A DNA stretch of 64,000 nt from Chitinophaga costaii (GCF_900094705.1 NZ_FMAR01000009.1:124001-188000), one strand, 5' to 3'. Numbered from the stretch's first letter, positions 16,348 to 26,114 are shown. Numbers and translations: made by a program. Notes: a model not told the origin generated them from the sequence alone.

Positions 16348-18735
16348 ATGACCGTAGAAAGGATCATTCAACATATTTTTAAGGAACCAGGCCTGGAGAA
16401 AGTGACGCAGTGGGAGCTGGAAAAGCTGGTTACCGACTACCCATTTTTCACCGCAGCCCGTGTACTGTTGGCCAAAAGAGCCTACCAACGCAGTAGCGAC
16501 CTCCAACATGAGGCGGTGATTAAGGCATTGTTGTACACCAATACCCCTCATTATTTCTACCAGTTTATTCAATCTCCGCCCGATCTGGCCCCGGTGCCAG
16601 AGGTGCAATACGGCGGCGACCTTACCGCGAGTGCTGGTATTGTGCCGGACGAGGCTACGCATAATACCACCCACGACGGCATGATAGCGGAAGCAACGCC
16701 ATTCGTTTCTACAGACAAGGGTACCACAACAGATGAACTACCCCATGTGGCAACCGACGAAATAAACAGTGCAGGGCCATTTCCTTCGATTGAAGAAATT
16801 ACGCTGCCAGCGGCACCCATTACAGATAATACCGTTGATGATACTAGTATCAGCGCGCCAGACATGATAACCCTGCCACAAGATACTGCCCCGCCCCACA
16901 TCGAAGCAACGGAGCCGGAAAAACAGCGGTTATCCTTTCATGAAGAAATGGAGGCCTTTCGTCAGCAATTGGCAGAACAAATAGCCCGAGAATCATCCGA
17001 ATCCGCTATTGCAATTATTTTGCCTGTTGAAGAACCGGCCATTGATAAAACCGAACTGATAACCTCACCTGAGAAAACTCCCACAGCGGAGGATGCCCCC
17101 AGTGATTTTCATATCCGCATGGAATCTTTCCGGCAAAGCCTGCTGGCATCGGAAGATACTGCCGAAGAAGGCGCTACCGACCAGTCAGAAATGGCGGAAG
17201 ATGCCGCTCACCTGCAAAACTTCAACGTACACCGTTTTCAGGATGAACTGGAAGCCATTAAAAATAGATTTTCCGTAACAGAAAACGATACAGACAGTCT
17301 TAAAGACACGTTGGAATCGGGCGCTTTTTCGGCTGCCGGCGCACTGGCAGATCAAAATACCGATTCCCCTGAAACCATAGACGCCACGCTGGAAAACGGC
17401 GACATGGCCTCTTTGCCCACTTACCCTCAAGAACCGGTAATTGGCGAAGTAAGTCAGGAAAACGAAGGTACCTTCAGGGCTACCCTGGAAGCCGGCGCCA
17501 TTGAAGCAGCTGTGCAAACGGAAAATCAGCAAGGCCTGGAATCCACTTTGGAAGTGGCTGCCGGGGAATTGCAGTCATTACCGGATTTTATACAGGAAAC
17601 ACCTGCATTTGCTGGCATTAATGTGCAACATGAACCCGAAACCACATACGATACGCCTATCATAGAGGCCGGTCAAGATACCCAGCCAGCATTTTCCGCA
17701 GCAGATATTGCAGCGAAGGAAAGCTTAAGGACGGATAAAGAACAGCCAGCATTTTCTGTAGCAGCATCTGCGTCGGAAATTAGTTCATTGACGCATCATG
17801 AGCCGCCAGCAACTGTTAAGGAAAATTTTACTGAGGAAGCTGGCATCTTGTCCACGCAGACTGCCGAAGACGATATACCTCCCTATCCGGAAGGCACGCT
17901 TGCGGGCGAGGCCAGTACCTGGGATGATGAAAACGAGACCGCTGAAAACGAAACACCAGCCTTTTCCGCCCCCCAACCCAGCGCAGCTTCTAATGGGGTA
18001 TGGCCTGAAGAACCTGCAGCGCAGGCAGCTCCCGCTGAACCAATTAACAAAGCAGACATCCAACTGGTTTCCGACGTCATTAACGATCAACTGCCCGTAC
18101 CTTCATCCTTACCAGCCGAAAGTGAGGAAGCAGCCCCATCCCTCATTACCACCTGGCTACCTCCGCAGCAGCAGCAGGCAAATGGAGAGGATACGGCAGG
18201 GGAAACTGTGCCGCAACCTGCCGCAGACCATGCTACAGTAGTTCCGGAAGCGGATACCTACGAAGATGGTCCGATCAAAATTTACCCGCTGGAAATGCCG
18301 GAAGAAACCGACCTCACCTTCCAGCCCCTGTATACCGATGATTATTTTGCTTATAAAAAGCTGCAAGAACCACAGGAGGCCGAAACAATGAGTGAAAAAG
18401 GCCAGCATGAAATGAAAAGCTTTACCAACTGGCTACGTACCATGAAGGATAGCTTTGCCGAAAAAAACAAAAAAGACTGGTACCACGAGCAGTTGCACCG
18501 CTTATACGAGGAAGAGGAAGAATCAGGCATTTCCGAGCGCGTAGAAAAGATGGCACTTCGGTCTATCACCCTCGACGACGACATCGTATCGGAGACCCTG
18601 GCGGAGATCTGGGCCAAGCAACGTCAACACCAGAAAGCTATTCAGATATATAAAAAATTAAGTTTGCTTAATCCGGGCAAAAGCGCTTATTTTGCGCAAA
18701 AGATCAACGAATTACAATCAGATATTAATAAGTAG
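16348..18735 (+). CDS. Large acidic linker protein with TPR-like C-terminus (unknown function)
   Basis: 795 residues. A conserved N-terminal helical part (about 1-75; TVERIIQHIF, ELEKLVTDYPFFTAARVLLA) and a C-terminal helical part (about 690-795; KQRQHQKAIQIYKKLSLLNP, TPR-like) flank about 600 residues of low-complexity sequence rich in Glu, Ala, Thr and Pro. No signal peptide or membrane segment is seen, so it should be cytosolic. Short repeats occur in the linker: FHEEMEAFRQQL near 197 and FHIRMESFRQSL near 254, TLE-x-GA(F/I) motifs, and QPAFS(A/V)A units. It lies 21 nt after lptE and 6 nt before secG, so it is surely co-transcribed with them. I recall homologues at the same site in related genomes; no function is known. 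Confidence 0.8.
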   Translation: MTVERIIQHIFKEPGLEKVTQWELEKLVTDYPFFTAARVLLAKRAYQRSSDLQHEAVIKALLYTNTPHYFYQFIQSPPDLAPVPEVQYGGDLTASAGIVPDEATHNTTHDGMIAEATPFVSTDKGTTTDELPHVATDEINSAGPFPSIEEITLPAAPITDNTVDDTSISAPDMITLPQDTAPPHIEATEPEKQRLSFHEEMEAFRQQLAEQIARESSESAIAIILPVEEPAIDKTELITSPEKTPTAEDAPSDFHIRMESFRQSLLASEDTAEEGATDQSEMAEDAAHLQNFNVHRFQDELEAIKNRFSVTENDTDSLKDTLESGAFSAAGALADQNTDSPETIDATLENGDMASLPTYPQEPVIGEVSQENEGTFRATLEAGAIEAAVQTENQQGLESTLEVAAGELQSLPDFIQETPAFAGINVQHEPETTYDTPIIEAGQDTQPAFSAADIAAKESLRTDKEQPAFSVAASASEISSLTHHEPPATVKENFTEEAGILSTQTAEDDIPPYPEGTLAGEASTWDDENETAENETPAFSAPQPSAASNGVWPEEPAAQAAPAEPINKADIQLVSDVINDQLPVPSSLPAESEEAAPSLITTWLPPQQQQANGEDTAGETVPQPAADHATVVPEADTYEDGPIKIYPLEMPEETDLTFQPLYTDDYFAYKKLQEPQEAETMSEKGQHEMKSFTNWLRTMKDSFAEKNKKDWYHEQLHRLYEEEEESGISERVEKMALRSITLDDDIVSETLAEIWAKQRQHQKAIQIYKKLSLLNPGKSAYFAQKINELQSDINK

Positions 18736-18741
18736 CACTTT

Positions 18742-19101
18742 ATGTTAATTGTATTTGGAATATTAATCGTGCTGGCCTCCGTGCTATTGGGTTTCTTCGT
18801 ATTGATACAGAACCCCAAAGGTGGTGGTCTGGCCGGTAACCTGGGTGGTTTTGGCAATCAGGTAATGGGTGTTCGGCAGACGACCGACGTACTCGAAAAA
18901 GGTACCTGGATACTTTCCGCTATTATTTTGGTGCTTTGCCTTACCTCCTATTTCTTTGCAGGAAGTGGAACAACATCTTCTCAGAATCAGCCCTTCATTC
19001 CGACCACAAAGAGTGCACCTGCTGCCCCAGTTATGCCGGGCACCACACCCGCTACAAGGCCAGCTAGCCAGCCAGTGCCACAGCAGCAGCCTTCAAAATA
19101 A
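18742..19101 (+). CDS. secG: Preprotein translocase subunit SecG
   Basis: 119 residues. Two membrane segments (about 1-22 and 52-72) flank the conserved cytosolic loop LIQNPKGGGLAGNLGG, the SecG signature. It is part of the SecYEG channel and helps SecA-driven export. The C-terminal tail after residue 75 is Pro/Ala/Thr/Gln-rich, as is usual in Bacteroidota. The start at 18742 follows the upstream stop by 6 nt. A strong terminator follows, so secG ends the operon. Confidence 0.92.
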   Translation: MLIVFGILIVLASVLLGFFVLIQNPKGGGLAGNLGGFGNQVMGVRQTTDVLEKGTWILSAIILVLCLTSYFFAGSGTTSSQNQPFIPTTKSAPAAPVMPGTTPATRPASQPVPQQQPSK

Positions 19102-19128
19102 AATTATTTATTAAAATTATTGAATATC

Positions 19129-19158
19129 GCCTCGCCGTTAAACGCGAGGCTTTTTTTT
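19129..19158 (+). terminator. secG operon terminator
   Basis: Perfect 7-bp GC-rich stem GCCTCGC (19129-19135) with GCGAGGC (19144-19150) followed by eight T residues. Confidence 0.88.
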
Positions 19159-19354
19159 GGGGATGCAATGCTTATGAGTAATAAATGGTCAAAATAATAT
19201 ACCATTAAATACGAATTAAATTGTTATAAAAATTTAATAATCAGCATATTATAAAAATATTGTCTTCACCATGCATTTAAAATAAATGACATTCATTTGC
19301 GTTGTATATTAACAAAAAAGCATCAACAGGCATTCACCAATTTTTAGAATCGTA

Positions 19355-20419
19355 ATGGCGAAGCAAGTCAGCAAGCAGAAAAAGAAAGATAACATCCGGA
19401 AGATCTGGATCAGGAGAAGCATATTAATTTTTTGCAGCCTAGTGGCCGGGATAGCCGTATACTTCGCTTACCGGGTGTTTGGGCCCAATACCCGCACCTT
19501 TGTCGATAAAAAATATTTTTATATCCGTACCGGCAGCCATTACACCGACGTACTGACTGGGCTGCGGGAACAGGATATCATCCGTAATGAAAAAAGCTTC
19601 GACTGGGTAGCCAAGCAACTGGATTATCCCAACCGGGTAAAGGCCGGCCGGTATCAGGTAACCCGGGGGATGAGCAACTTCGACATTGTAAAACTATTGC
19701 GCTCCGGGCATCAATCGCCGGTAACATTGGTCGTTAATAAACTGCGTACTGAAAACGACTTTGTCCGCAAAGTTTCCATGAACCTGGAGGCAGATTCTGC
19801 TGCCTTGCGTGCCATACTACATGATCCTGTGTACCTGCGGCAATTTGGATTGGATACCAATACTGTTATGTGCGCCATTCTGCCCAATACTTACGAATTT
19901 TACTGGAACACCAGTGCCGAAACAGTATTCGAGAAATTTGAAAAAGCCCGCAATGCTTTTTGGACCGATGAGCGAAAAGCCAAGGCCAGCGCCTTAAACC
20001 TCAGTGAAAACGAGGTAACCATCTTGGGCGCTATCGTGGAAGAAGAAACCAATGCCAATGATGAAAAGCCACTGATTGCCAGTGTATACCTGAACCGCTA
20101 CCGGAAAGGCATGCTCCTGCAGGCAGATCCAACGGTAAAATTTGGGCTTCAAAACTTTGCCCTCCGCCGTATTTTATCAGTACACACACATTTTGATTCG
20201 CCCTACAACACTTACATCTATAAGGGATTGCCGCCAGGCCCTATTTGCACACCATCTGTAAAAACACTCGATGCGGTGCTAAATACGCCCAATACTGATT
20301 ATTTATATTTTTGCGCAAGGGCTGATATGCCGGGCCACCATGCTTTTGCAGCCACTTACGAAGAACATTTGCAAAACGCCCGGAAATACCATGCCGCCCT
20401 GGATGCACGGGGACTTTAA
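19355..20419 (+). CDS. mltG: Endolytic murein transglycosylase MltG (YceG family)
   Basis: 354 residues. A lysine-rich N-terminus precedes one membrane anchor (about 24-46), then the periplasmic YceG domain: a LysM-like part (FYIRTGSHYTDVL...), followed by the catalytic segment ILGAIVEEETNANDEKPLIA with the conserved Glu, VYLNRYRKGMLLQADPTV and SPYNTYIYKGLPPGPICTP. MltG cleaves nascent glycan strands and sets their length. Family length is usual. It stands alone between a terminator and the YihY gene. Its upstream 190 nt are very AT-rich with no clear promoter match. Confidence 0.93.
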   Translation: MAKQVSKQKKKDNIRKIWIRRSILIFCSLVAGIAVYFAYRVFGPNTRTFVDKKYFYIRTGSHYTDVLTGLREQDIIRNEKSFDWVAKQLDYPNRVKAGRYQVTRGMSNFDIVKLLRSGHQSPVTLVVNKLRTENDFVRKVSMNLEADSAALRAILHDPVYLRQFGLDTNTVMCAILPNTYEFYWNTSAETVFEKFEKARNAFWTDERKAKASALNLSENEVTILGAIVEEETNANDEKPLIASVYLNRYRKGMLLQADPTVKFGLQNFALRRILSVHTHFDSPYNTYIYKGLPPGPICTPSVKTLDAVLNTPNTDYLYFCARADMPGHHAFAATYEEHLQNARKYHAALDARGL

Positions 20420-20483
20420 AGGCACTTTTAAATAATACGGCTTATTTGCTTTGAAAAAAAATCGCAATAATTTAGCTTAACGA

Positions 20484-20511
20484 TTGGATAATCAATTATT
20501 TATTACATTTG
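20484..20511 (+). promoter_or_regulatory. Promoter of the YihY/BrkB gene (TTG-N17-TACATTTG)
   Basis: TACATTTG (20504-20511) is an exact TAnnTTTG match, with TTG (20484-20486) 17 nt upstream. The leader to the ATG at 20550 is about 35 nt. Confidence 0.6.
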
Positions 20512-20549
20512 TTGCTTTAAACGGATAGAGCGCGCCCGTTCGCAATAAT

Positions 20550-21512
20550 ATGACTAAACTTGGTTACCTCATACGCAGTGCCCGCCCGGTGCGGTGGATG
20601 AAGCGCACTGCGCAGGGTCTTTACCTGCGTGGTTTCGAGGGTAGCTCCCTGTATGAAACACTGCAATTTTTCGGCACCCAAACGCGCAACCGCAGCCTGA
20701 ACAGTCGGGCGGCGGCCATTTCGTTTAACTTTCTGATGTCTATCCCCCCCTTCAGTATCTTCCTTTTTACTTTGGTACCCTTTGTACCCATGCATAACCT
20801 GGAAAAATCGCTGTACGAACTCGCGGCGGATATTACACCCAACTATAACACGTTCAAAATTGTGCAGGGTGTGATCCATGATTTCATGTATACCCATCAT
20901 AACGGGTTGCTATCAATCTCCTTTATAGTGGGATTCTTTTATTCATCTAATGCCGTGATGGGCATTATTATCTCTTTTTCCAAAGATCTTCCAGGTTTTA
21001 CGCAGCGCAAATGGTATCAAAATCGGCTCATGGCGTTGCGGCTTACCTGCTTTTTGGTGCTACTGTTTATCATTGTTCTGGCGTTATTGGTCATGCAGGG
21101 CGCCTTATTACGATATGTAATGGAATACCTGGGCATTAGCAACCTGAAGGTAAGGGCCACGCTCAATGTGGCGCGCTGGAGCATAATTGTATTGCTGTTC
21201 TTTTCCATTATCGCCATATTGTACCATTTCGGGCCTTCCGTAGAAAAGCGCTGGCGCTACCTGACACCAGGCGCGGTGCTCGCTACAGTATTTATGATAT
21301 TGGTAACCGTTGGGTTCTCCTGGTATGTGAACCATTTCAACAATTACAATAAAATCTACGGGTCTGTTGGGACCATTATGATCCTAATGCTGTATATATT
21401 CCTAAACTCTTTTGTGCTACTAGTTGGCTTTGAATTGAATGCGGCTATCCGGGTACTAAAGGAAATGCGAAACTCCGCTAAAGCAAAAGGGCAGTCCTTG
21501 CCTCAAGTATAA
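20550..21512 (+). CDS. YihY/BrkB-family inner-membrane protein
   Basis: 320 residues with about six membrane segments (around 60-80, 117-140, 165-188, 205-228, 240-262 and 275-298). The hallmark motifs are present: AAAISFNFLMSIPPF near the N-terminus, VGFFYSSNAVMGIIISFSK in the middle and YNKIYGSVGTIMILMLYI near the C-terminus. The family was once annotated as ribonuclease BN; that name is wrong and the true role, perhaps transport, is unknown. The N-terminal 50 residues are cytosolic and basic. It is monocistronic by appearance, with its own promoter. Confidence 0.88.
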   Translation: MTKLGYLIRSARPVRWMKRTAQGLYLRGFEGSSLYETLQFFGTQTRNRSLNSRAAAISFNFLMSIPPFSIFLFTLVPFVPMHNLEKSLYELAADITPNYNTFKIVQGVIHDFMYTHHNGLLSISFIVGFFYSSNAVMGIIISFSKDLPGFTQRKWYQNRLMALRLTCFLVLLFIIVLALLVMQGALLRYVMEYLGISNLKVRATLNVARWSIIVLLFFSIIAILYHFGPSVEKRWRYLTPGAVLATVFMILVTVGFSWYVNHFNNYNKIYGSVGTIMILMLYIFLNSFVLLVGFELNAAIRVLKEMRNSAKAKGQSLPQV

Positions 21513-21669
21513 ACCCTCTTGGATTATTTTTCATAATACCTTCACCATCAATTAATTAATCTGTTATTTTAATATTTAATATTCACAAAATATATTTAGT
21601 TTTTTAATATATTATTCAAATAGCATATTTTTACAATAGTAATTGTTACCCTTTATAAAACCTATTACT

Positions 21670-22272
21670 ATGAAAACACTTGCCGTCGGTTTGCTGTTAG
21701 GTTCAGCAATCTTCCTGGATTTCCGGCGCGGGACAGAAGCGTTGCAAACGGGCGCTATTCTTCCCAACGCAGATGAGCCACTGTGCGAAATCTCCGGTCA
21801 GGAACTCACCCTTCATAAAGCCATGGGCGCAAACGGCCTGCTGGTGATGTTTACCAGCAACATCTGCCCTTATGTATTACGTAACCAGGCCCGCACCAAT
21901 GCCGTGTGTCGTTTCGCCCAGGCCCACCAGATAGGCGTGGTATTATTAAATTCTAATGAGGCGGAACGTCAATCCAATGAATCGCTAGAGTATATGAAAA
22001 TTTATGCCCGGGAACAGGGTTTTTCCTGGTACTACGCTGTAGACCAAAACTCACACCTGGCCGATGCTTTTGGTGCGGATCATACGCCGGATTGTTATCT
22101 TTTCGACAGAGAAAGCAAACTCGTGTATAAGGGAGGGATTGACGATAATCCGGGCAATGCCGCTCAGGTGAAGGTGCATTATTTACAACATGCACTGGAA
22201 GCTATATCCACTGGCAAAACCGTGACAGATCATCAAGGGGAAGATGTAGGATGCAGTATAAAGCGAATGTAA
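21670..22272 (+). CDS. Exported thioredoxin-fold (redoxin/AhpC-TSA-like) protein
   Basis: 200 residues from the ATG at 21670 (MKTLAVGLLLGSAIFL), which gives a signal peptide. The body is a thioredoxin fold: GLLVMFTSNICPYVLRNQ holds the active-site region, and the cis-Pro region is ADHTPDCYLFD. The family normally shows CNHCPYV; here the first Cys is replaced (SNICPYV), so only one active-site Cys remains, which argues against a classic disulfide exchange and for a peroxiredoxin-like or degenerate role. Two further cysteines (VCRFAQ and VGCSIKRM) exist. Predicted periplasmic. It is convergent with the M14 peptidase gene. Confidence 0.78.
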   Translation: MKTLAVGLLLGSAIFLDFRRGTEALQTGAILPNADEPLCEISGQELTLHKAMGANGLLVMFTSNICPYVLRNQARTNAVCRFAQAHQIGVVLLNSNEAERQSNESLEYMKIYAREQGFSWYYAVDQNSHLADAFGADHTPDCYLFDRESKLVYKGGIDDNPGNAAQVKVHYLQHALEAISTGKTVTDHQGEDVGCSIKRM

Positions 22273-22301
22273 TGGATGGCATTTAATATAGTCATAAATA
22301 G

Positions 22302-22327
22302 GGCCGGCTTCTTGGTGGGGGCCGGCC
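22302..22327. terminator. GC-rich hairpin between convergent genes
   Basis: 7-bp stem GGCCGGC (22302-22308) with GCCGGCC (22321-22327), 12-nt loop, in the gap between two convergent genes. There is no T-run, so its role as terminator is uncertain. Confidence 0.35.
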
Positions 22328-22373
22328 AACATATTAATAAATGAACTGGTGCGGCTAGCTATAATTTTTAGGA

Positions 22374-24881
22374 TTACTGGCCTACGAGAAATATGGCGTT
22401 GGCTAAGAGAAGCTTACCGTTTTCCCAGAAACCACGAAAAATGGGATCGTCTGCAAGGACGATGAGTGAGCCGTTGCCGATGTCTTTTACGCCCATAACC
22501 AGGCCGTCTTGCAAGTGCGTTTTGGTATTTACGCCAACGAAACCAGTTTGATAACTATCTTTTTTAAGATAACCTACGTTCCAGCCGTTGTTTGTAAAAT
22601 CAAAAAGAACATCGGTGAGTTTTAGGGTGTAATAATCGTTGCCATAGCCAAAGGCCAATGGATGGGTATTATCCAGGTAAACCCGGTAGATGGCGCCGGG
22701 AATACTTTGTTTAATTTCCTCCCTTTCCCGGTTGGCATACGGTTTCAATGCCTGGTAAGGATCTGGGTGGAGCGGTTCTGGTTCGTGTTTGAGATGGAAT
22801 CCCCAATCGCCGGATTCGCTAAGATCTGCGGCTGCGCTACCTATGGCTATCAGTCGGCCACCGGCGCTTACCCAGTTGCGTAGCCGCTCGCTTACTGCTT
22901 TGCCTGCCAGCATAGGATAGTTGCCACCAGGCAGAATGAGTACATCCATTTCCTCCCAATCCAGGTCGCCCAGGTCTTCTTCATTCACAATGGAAATGGG
23001 GTAATCGATCTGCTGCTCAAAATAATGCCATACCTCTCCCACCCGGAGCGAAGAAGCATCGCTGCCAGAAAGCATGACCACCCGGGGTGGCTTAATGTAA
23101 TGATTCTTGCTGGAGCCAAAATCGGAACCTTTGTCTACGAAACCGGTGGTGGTAGTGTCGAGGTCTAGCTGCATTTGTTCTGCCAGGGAGGTTACGCTGG
23201 TGTCGAAAGCGGGAACAGCATTGCCGTTGCGGGTAATAATGAGCGTTCCTGCGGAATATGTTTTACCGCCCGCACTGAAGGGCGTTTCAGCATATCTTAC
23301 TTTAATATGTTTTTGCAGCAGGCCTGCCAGGAATTTTACGTCTTTTATACTGTTCCATTTGGCCAGGTAAGCGTATGGATGACTGGCAGCGAGGTGCTGA
23401 TATTTGCGGGCGGGAATAGTCCCTGCGGCGGATTTGAGTGGCGTTTTTAATGCATAAGCCGTAAGCCCATATGCAAAAGGCATAGCCCAGGCAGTAATAT
23501 CGTAGGTCACAGAATCGGTGAGGTGGGAATTGGGTTCGAATAATACTTGCAGCATCGTGGAACGGGGCTGGAAGGCGCTGATCACGAGATCTTCTTTGGC
23601 AATATTGAAAGCGGCTGTTTTGCCGGTGAAATAATTGTAGCCAGTGGCGGTGCTGGTGGTGGCTCCATATCCTACCAGAATATGATTGGCCTGTAACATG
23701 GCAGCCAGGTTATGCAATTTTTCTGGATTGCCATCGGCCTTTACCACATACGCTTTGTATTCACTTTTGGGGTGCTGACTGGCCTCTTCAAAAAATGTAT
23801 GGAAGGCATCATTCACCTGTTTTGCCTGTTGTGATGCTACTTCGATGGTAGACATCCCGGTGGTGAAGTGATGTGCCACCCGGTCTGTGAGGGTCAGGGT
23901 ATCGCCATCCCGTTGCAGCACGGCCAGGCCGGAAAAGCTGCCCCCCGCCTGTTCGTAGGTCATGCCAATGGCACCGTTGTACAGCGGATAGGTATCGCCG
24001 TAACTGGGATAAAAAAGATCGTACCGTTCTTTGGTATAGTACAACCACCCCTGTTCATCAAAATATTTCGCATTGTTCTTCCCGATGGTTACCTGGAAGC
24101 TGCGTTGCCAGGGCGTAATCACTTCATGCATGGGTTCTGCAGCAGGGGCAAAATAATAAGGGCCTTCTACGGATTGCTCATGAAAGTCTACATGCACTGC
24201 AGGCATCCATTCATTATAAACGGCAAGGCGCTGCTGTGACTCTTTCTGAGACTGCCAGGCCCAATCACGGTTCAGATCGAAGTAATAATGATTGGGTCGT
24301 CCACCAGGCCAAGGTTCCTGGTGTTCGCGGGTAGTGCGGAGGGGATCAGGCTGTTTGCGGCGAAGCGGATTGTAAAAGTTTACATAACGCTCCCTCCCAT
24401 CCGGGTTCAGGCAGGGATCTATAAGCACCACGGTGTTTTGCAGCCATTGTTTGGTGCGGGCGTTGCGGGGATTTACCAGCTCATATAAAGTTTGCATGGA
24501 AGCTTCCGTGGAGGAGGCCTCGTTACCATGTACGTTATAACTAAGCCACACGATCACGGGTGCGTTTTCGCTGAAGCTGCCTTGTGCATTGGCCACAGCC
24601 AGATTTTGACGACGGATGTCATCCAGGTGCTGCATGTTATCCGGCGAAGATACGATGGCTAGCAGCAGGGGCCTGTTTTCGTAGGTGGTACCATATTGCT
24701 GAAGATGTACATTGGGCGCATTGGCAGCCATATAACGGAAGTAGGCCTCTACTTTGTAATACGGCGTATATTGGGTACCCAGCGTGTAGCCGAGAAATTG
24801 TTGCGGCGATTGGAGCGTGGAGGCCTGCCCCCGGGCGCCAAGGGCCGCCAAGAGACAGGCAATGAAGAAGAGCCTGCGCAT
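22374..24881 (-). CDS. Secreted M14-family zinc carboxypeptidase with GATase-like C-terminal domain
   Basis: 835 residues from the ATG at 24881 (MRRLFFIACLLAALGARGQ), a clean signal peptide. The peptidase M14 domain (about 25-400) shows the zinc ligands in NVHGNEASSTEA (His and Glu) and AVHVDFHEQ (His), LIDPCLNPDGRERYV, and the catalytic-Glu candidate in GMTYEQAGG. A long middle part is followed by a C-terminal segment (about 640-830) with VVMLSGSDASSLRVGEVWHY and VLILPGGNYPML, like a class-I glutamine-amidotransferase-fold module. It probably degrades peptides outside the cytoplasm. The frame extends 46 codons upstream into unrelated sequence, which I exclude. Confidence 0.87.
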   Translation of the reverse strand: MRRLFFIACLLAALGARGQASTLQSPQQFLGYTLGTQYTPYYKVEAYFRYMAANAPNVHLQQYGTTYENRPLLLAIVSSPDNMQHLDDIRRQNLAVANAQGSFSENAPVIVWLSYNVHGNEASSTEASMQTLYELVNPRNARTKQWLQNTVVLIDPCLNPDGRERYVNFYNPLRRKQPDPLRTTREHQEPWPGGRPNHYYFDLNRDWAWQSQKESQQRLAVYNEWMPAVHVDFHEQSVEGPYYFAPAAEPMHEVITPWQRSFQVTIGKNNAKYFDEQGWLYYTKERYDLFYPSYGDTYPLYNGAIGMTYEQAGGSFSGLAVLQRDGDTLTLTDRVAHHFTTGMSTIEVASQQAKQVNDAFHTFFEEASQHPKSEYKAYVVKADGNPEKLHNLAAMLQANHILVGYGATTSTATGYNYFTGKTAAFNIAKEDLVISAFQPRSTMLQVLFEPNSHLTDSVTYDITAWAMPFAYGLTAYALKTPLKSAAGTIPARKYQHLAASHPYAYLAKWNSIKDVKFLAGLLQKHIKVRYAETPFSAGGKTYSAGTLIITRNGNAVPAFDTSVTSLAEQMQLDLDTTTTGFVDKGSDFGSSKNHYIKPPRVVMLSGSDASSLRVGEVWHYFEQQIDYPISIVNEEDLGDLDWEEMDVLILPGGNYPMLAGKAVSERLRNWVSAGGRLIAIGSAAADLSESGDWGFHLKHEPEPLHPDPYQALKPYANREREEIKQSIPGAIYRVYLDNTHPLAFGYGNDYYTLKLTDVLFDFTNNGWNVGYLKKDSYQTGFVGVNTKTHLQDGLVMGVKDIGNGSLIVLADDPIFRGFWENGKLLLANAIFLVGQ

Positions 24882-24943
24882 TAAAGTTGTTGGTTGTTTA
24901 GGGTGAAGATAAGGAATGTAATTCTTCGATGTGCAGGTTGCGG

Positions 24944-26076
24944 CTATTCCATGGGCGGTGGACAAGGCGAAATAGCTCCTGATGTGGTGTACGTAGCACT
25001 TTGGGTGCCATCCGGCCAACTATAATAATAGGTACAATACCATAAGTTGCTTATCCTCTGCCGACCCGTCCAGATCTTCGTACCCAAGGTACATATCTCA
25101 TCAATCATTTTGTAACCTTCCTCCGAACAGCTCATCGTGCAAGTGCCTTTATTATTGGCATTAACAGGGCCATCCGCCAGCAGGGCCTCGTAAGCTATAC
25201 TATCGGCGAGTGCTTGTGTTGAATCAACATAAATACCGGCTACAATAGTATCTAATACAAAGTTACCCGTGTAGCCGCTGCTGCAGGTTTTCCGAAAAGA
25301 TTTGATCTGTATAGTATTCGTAAAATAAGGTACCAATTGTTGCCACATGGGTAACTGGTTATCGGTGGCGGGCAAATAACTTTCCTGTAGCCAAACCAAG
25401 GTTTTCACTTCGGTTGTGGTCACACATTTTGTATCATTGGGGATCGTTACGCCTGCTTTTGCAGCGAATCGGCCATTGGCCACGTTGGCATAGATTGCTG
25501 CGTGAGGAACCGTTTGATTAGGGGCAGTGATTTGTGCCAGGGAGGTGGCCTGAATGGAACCAGTTACGTCTAATTTCATCGTTGGGGCCGCATTCCCGAT
25601 TCCTATGTTACGCTAAAGCTGGGATAGATCCTAGTGTTAATGTTCCACCAGTAGTAACATTCCCTGAAACCCTCAGGGTACTGCTCAAAACTGCTGCTGC
25701 AACTACTCCTAATGTACCATTTAACATGTAAGTTATACGTTGGAGTTGTGGTTTCTATACCTACGTTTCCCCCTACTGGATTTGCAAAGCGCTTACATTT
25801 GTTATTACTAGAGGGGTTTATAGTACTAGCTTCCATAGGATGATCCTTATCTCCCACTTTCTTATGTACCTGCAACAATCTAAAAACCATTTCGCTTTTC
25901 GGAACAGCATCGTAACAGTGCGACAGTGGGTAGATCCAGTAAGTTACATAAAACTGACGGTCATCTGCCATAGTACGCGGTTGTGCTAAATTGGAAGATT
26001 CTTGAACCGTCGCTTCCGGTATAATGCCCGCAGTGCTCATAGCCTCTGCTGGTACCAACATTTTGTCTGCCAGCAA
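24944..26076 (-). pseudogene. Frameshifted secreted structural protein with GIG-repeat and DUF5977-like segment
   Basis: Three frames must be joined to read one protein. From about 26076 the first frame gives low-quality sequence, then GGNVGIETTTPTYNLHV. At 25720-25722 (AAA on the minus strand) one extra base shifts the frame; the corrected reading continues NGTLGVVAAAVLSSTLRVSG and NVTTGGTLTLGSIPALA. A second one-base shift near 25608-25613 leads to NIGIGNAAPTMKLDVTGS and a 200-residue C-terminal part. Such N(V/I)GIG-x-x-PT-x-LHV repeats occur in Bacteroidota surface or tail-fibre-like proteins. The C-terminal part has SFRKTCSSGYTG...LADGPVNANNKGTC, which fits a DUF5977-like module, and a Cys-rich end. 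The 5' end is too decayed to place a start. I treat the whole as one broken gene. Confidence 0.65.
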
Positions 26077-26106
26077 TAAAGCGTGATAAAAATCACTTTT
26101 AGGAAA

Positions 26107-26114
26107 TACTTTTG
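26107..26114 (+). promoter_or_regulatory. -7 box before the DinB-like gene
   Basis: TACTTTTG is an exact TAnnTTTG match about 55 nt before the ATG at 26169. No convincing -33 element was found. Confidence 0.4.
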
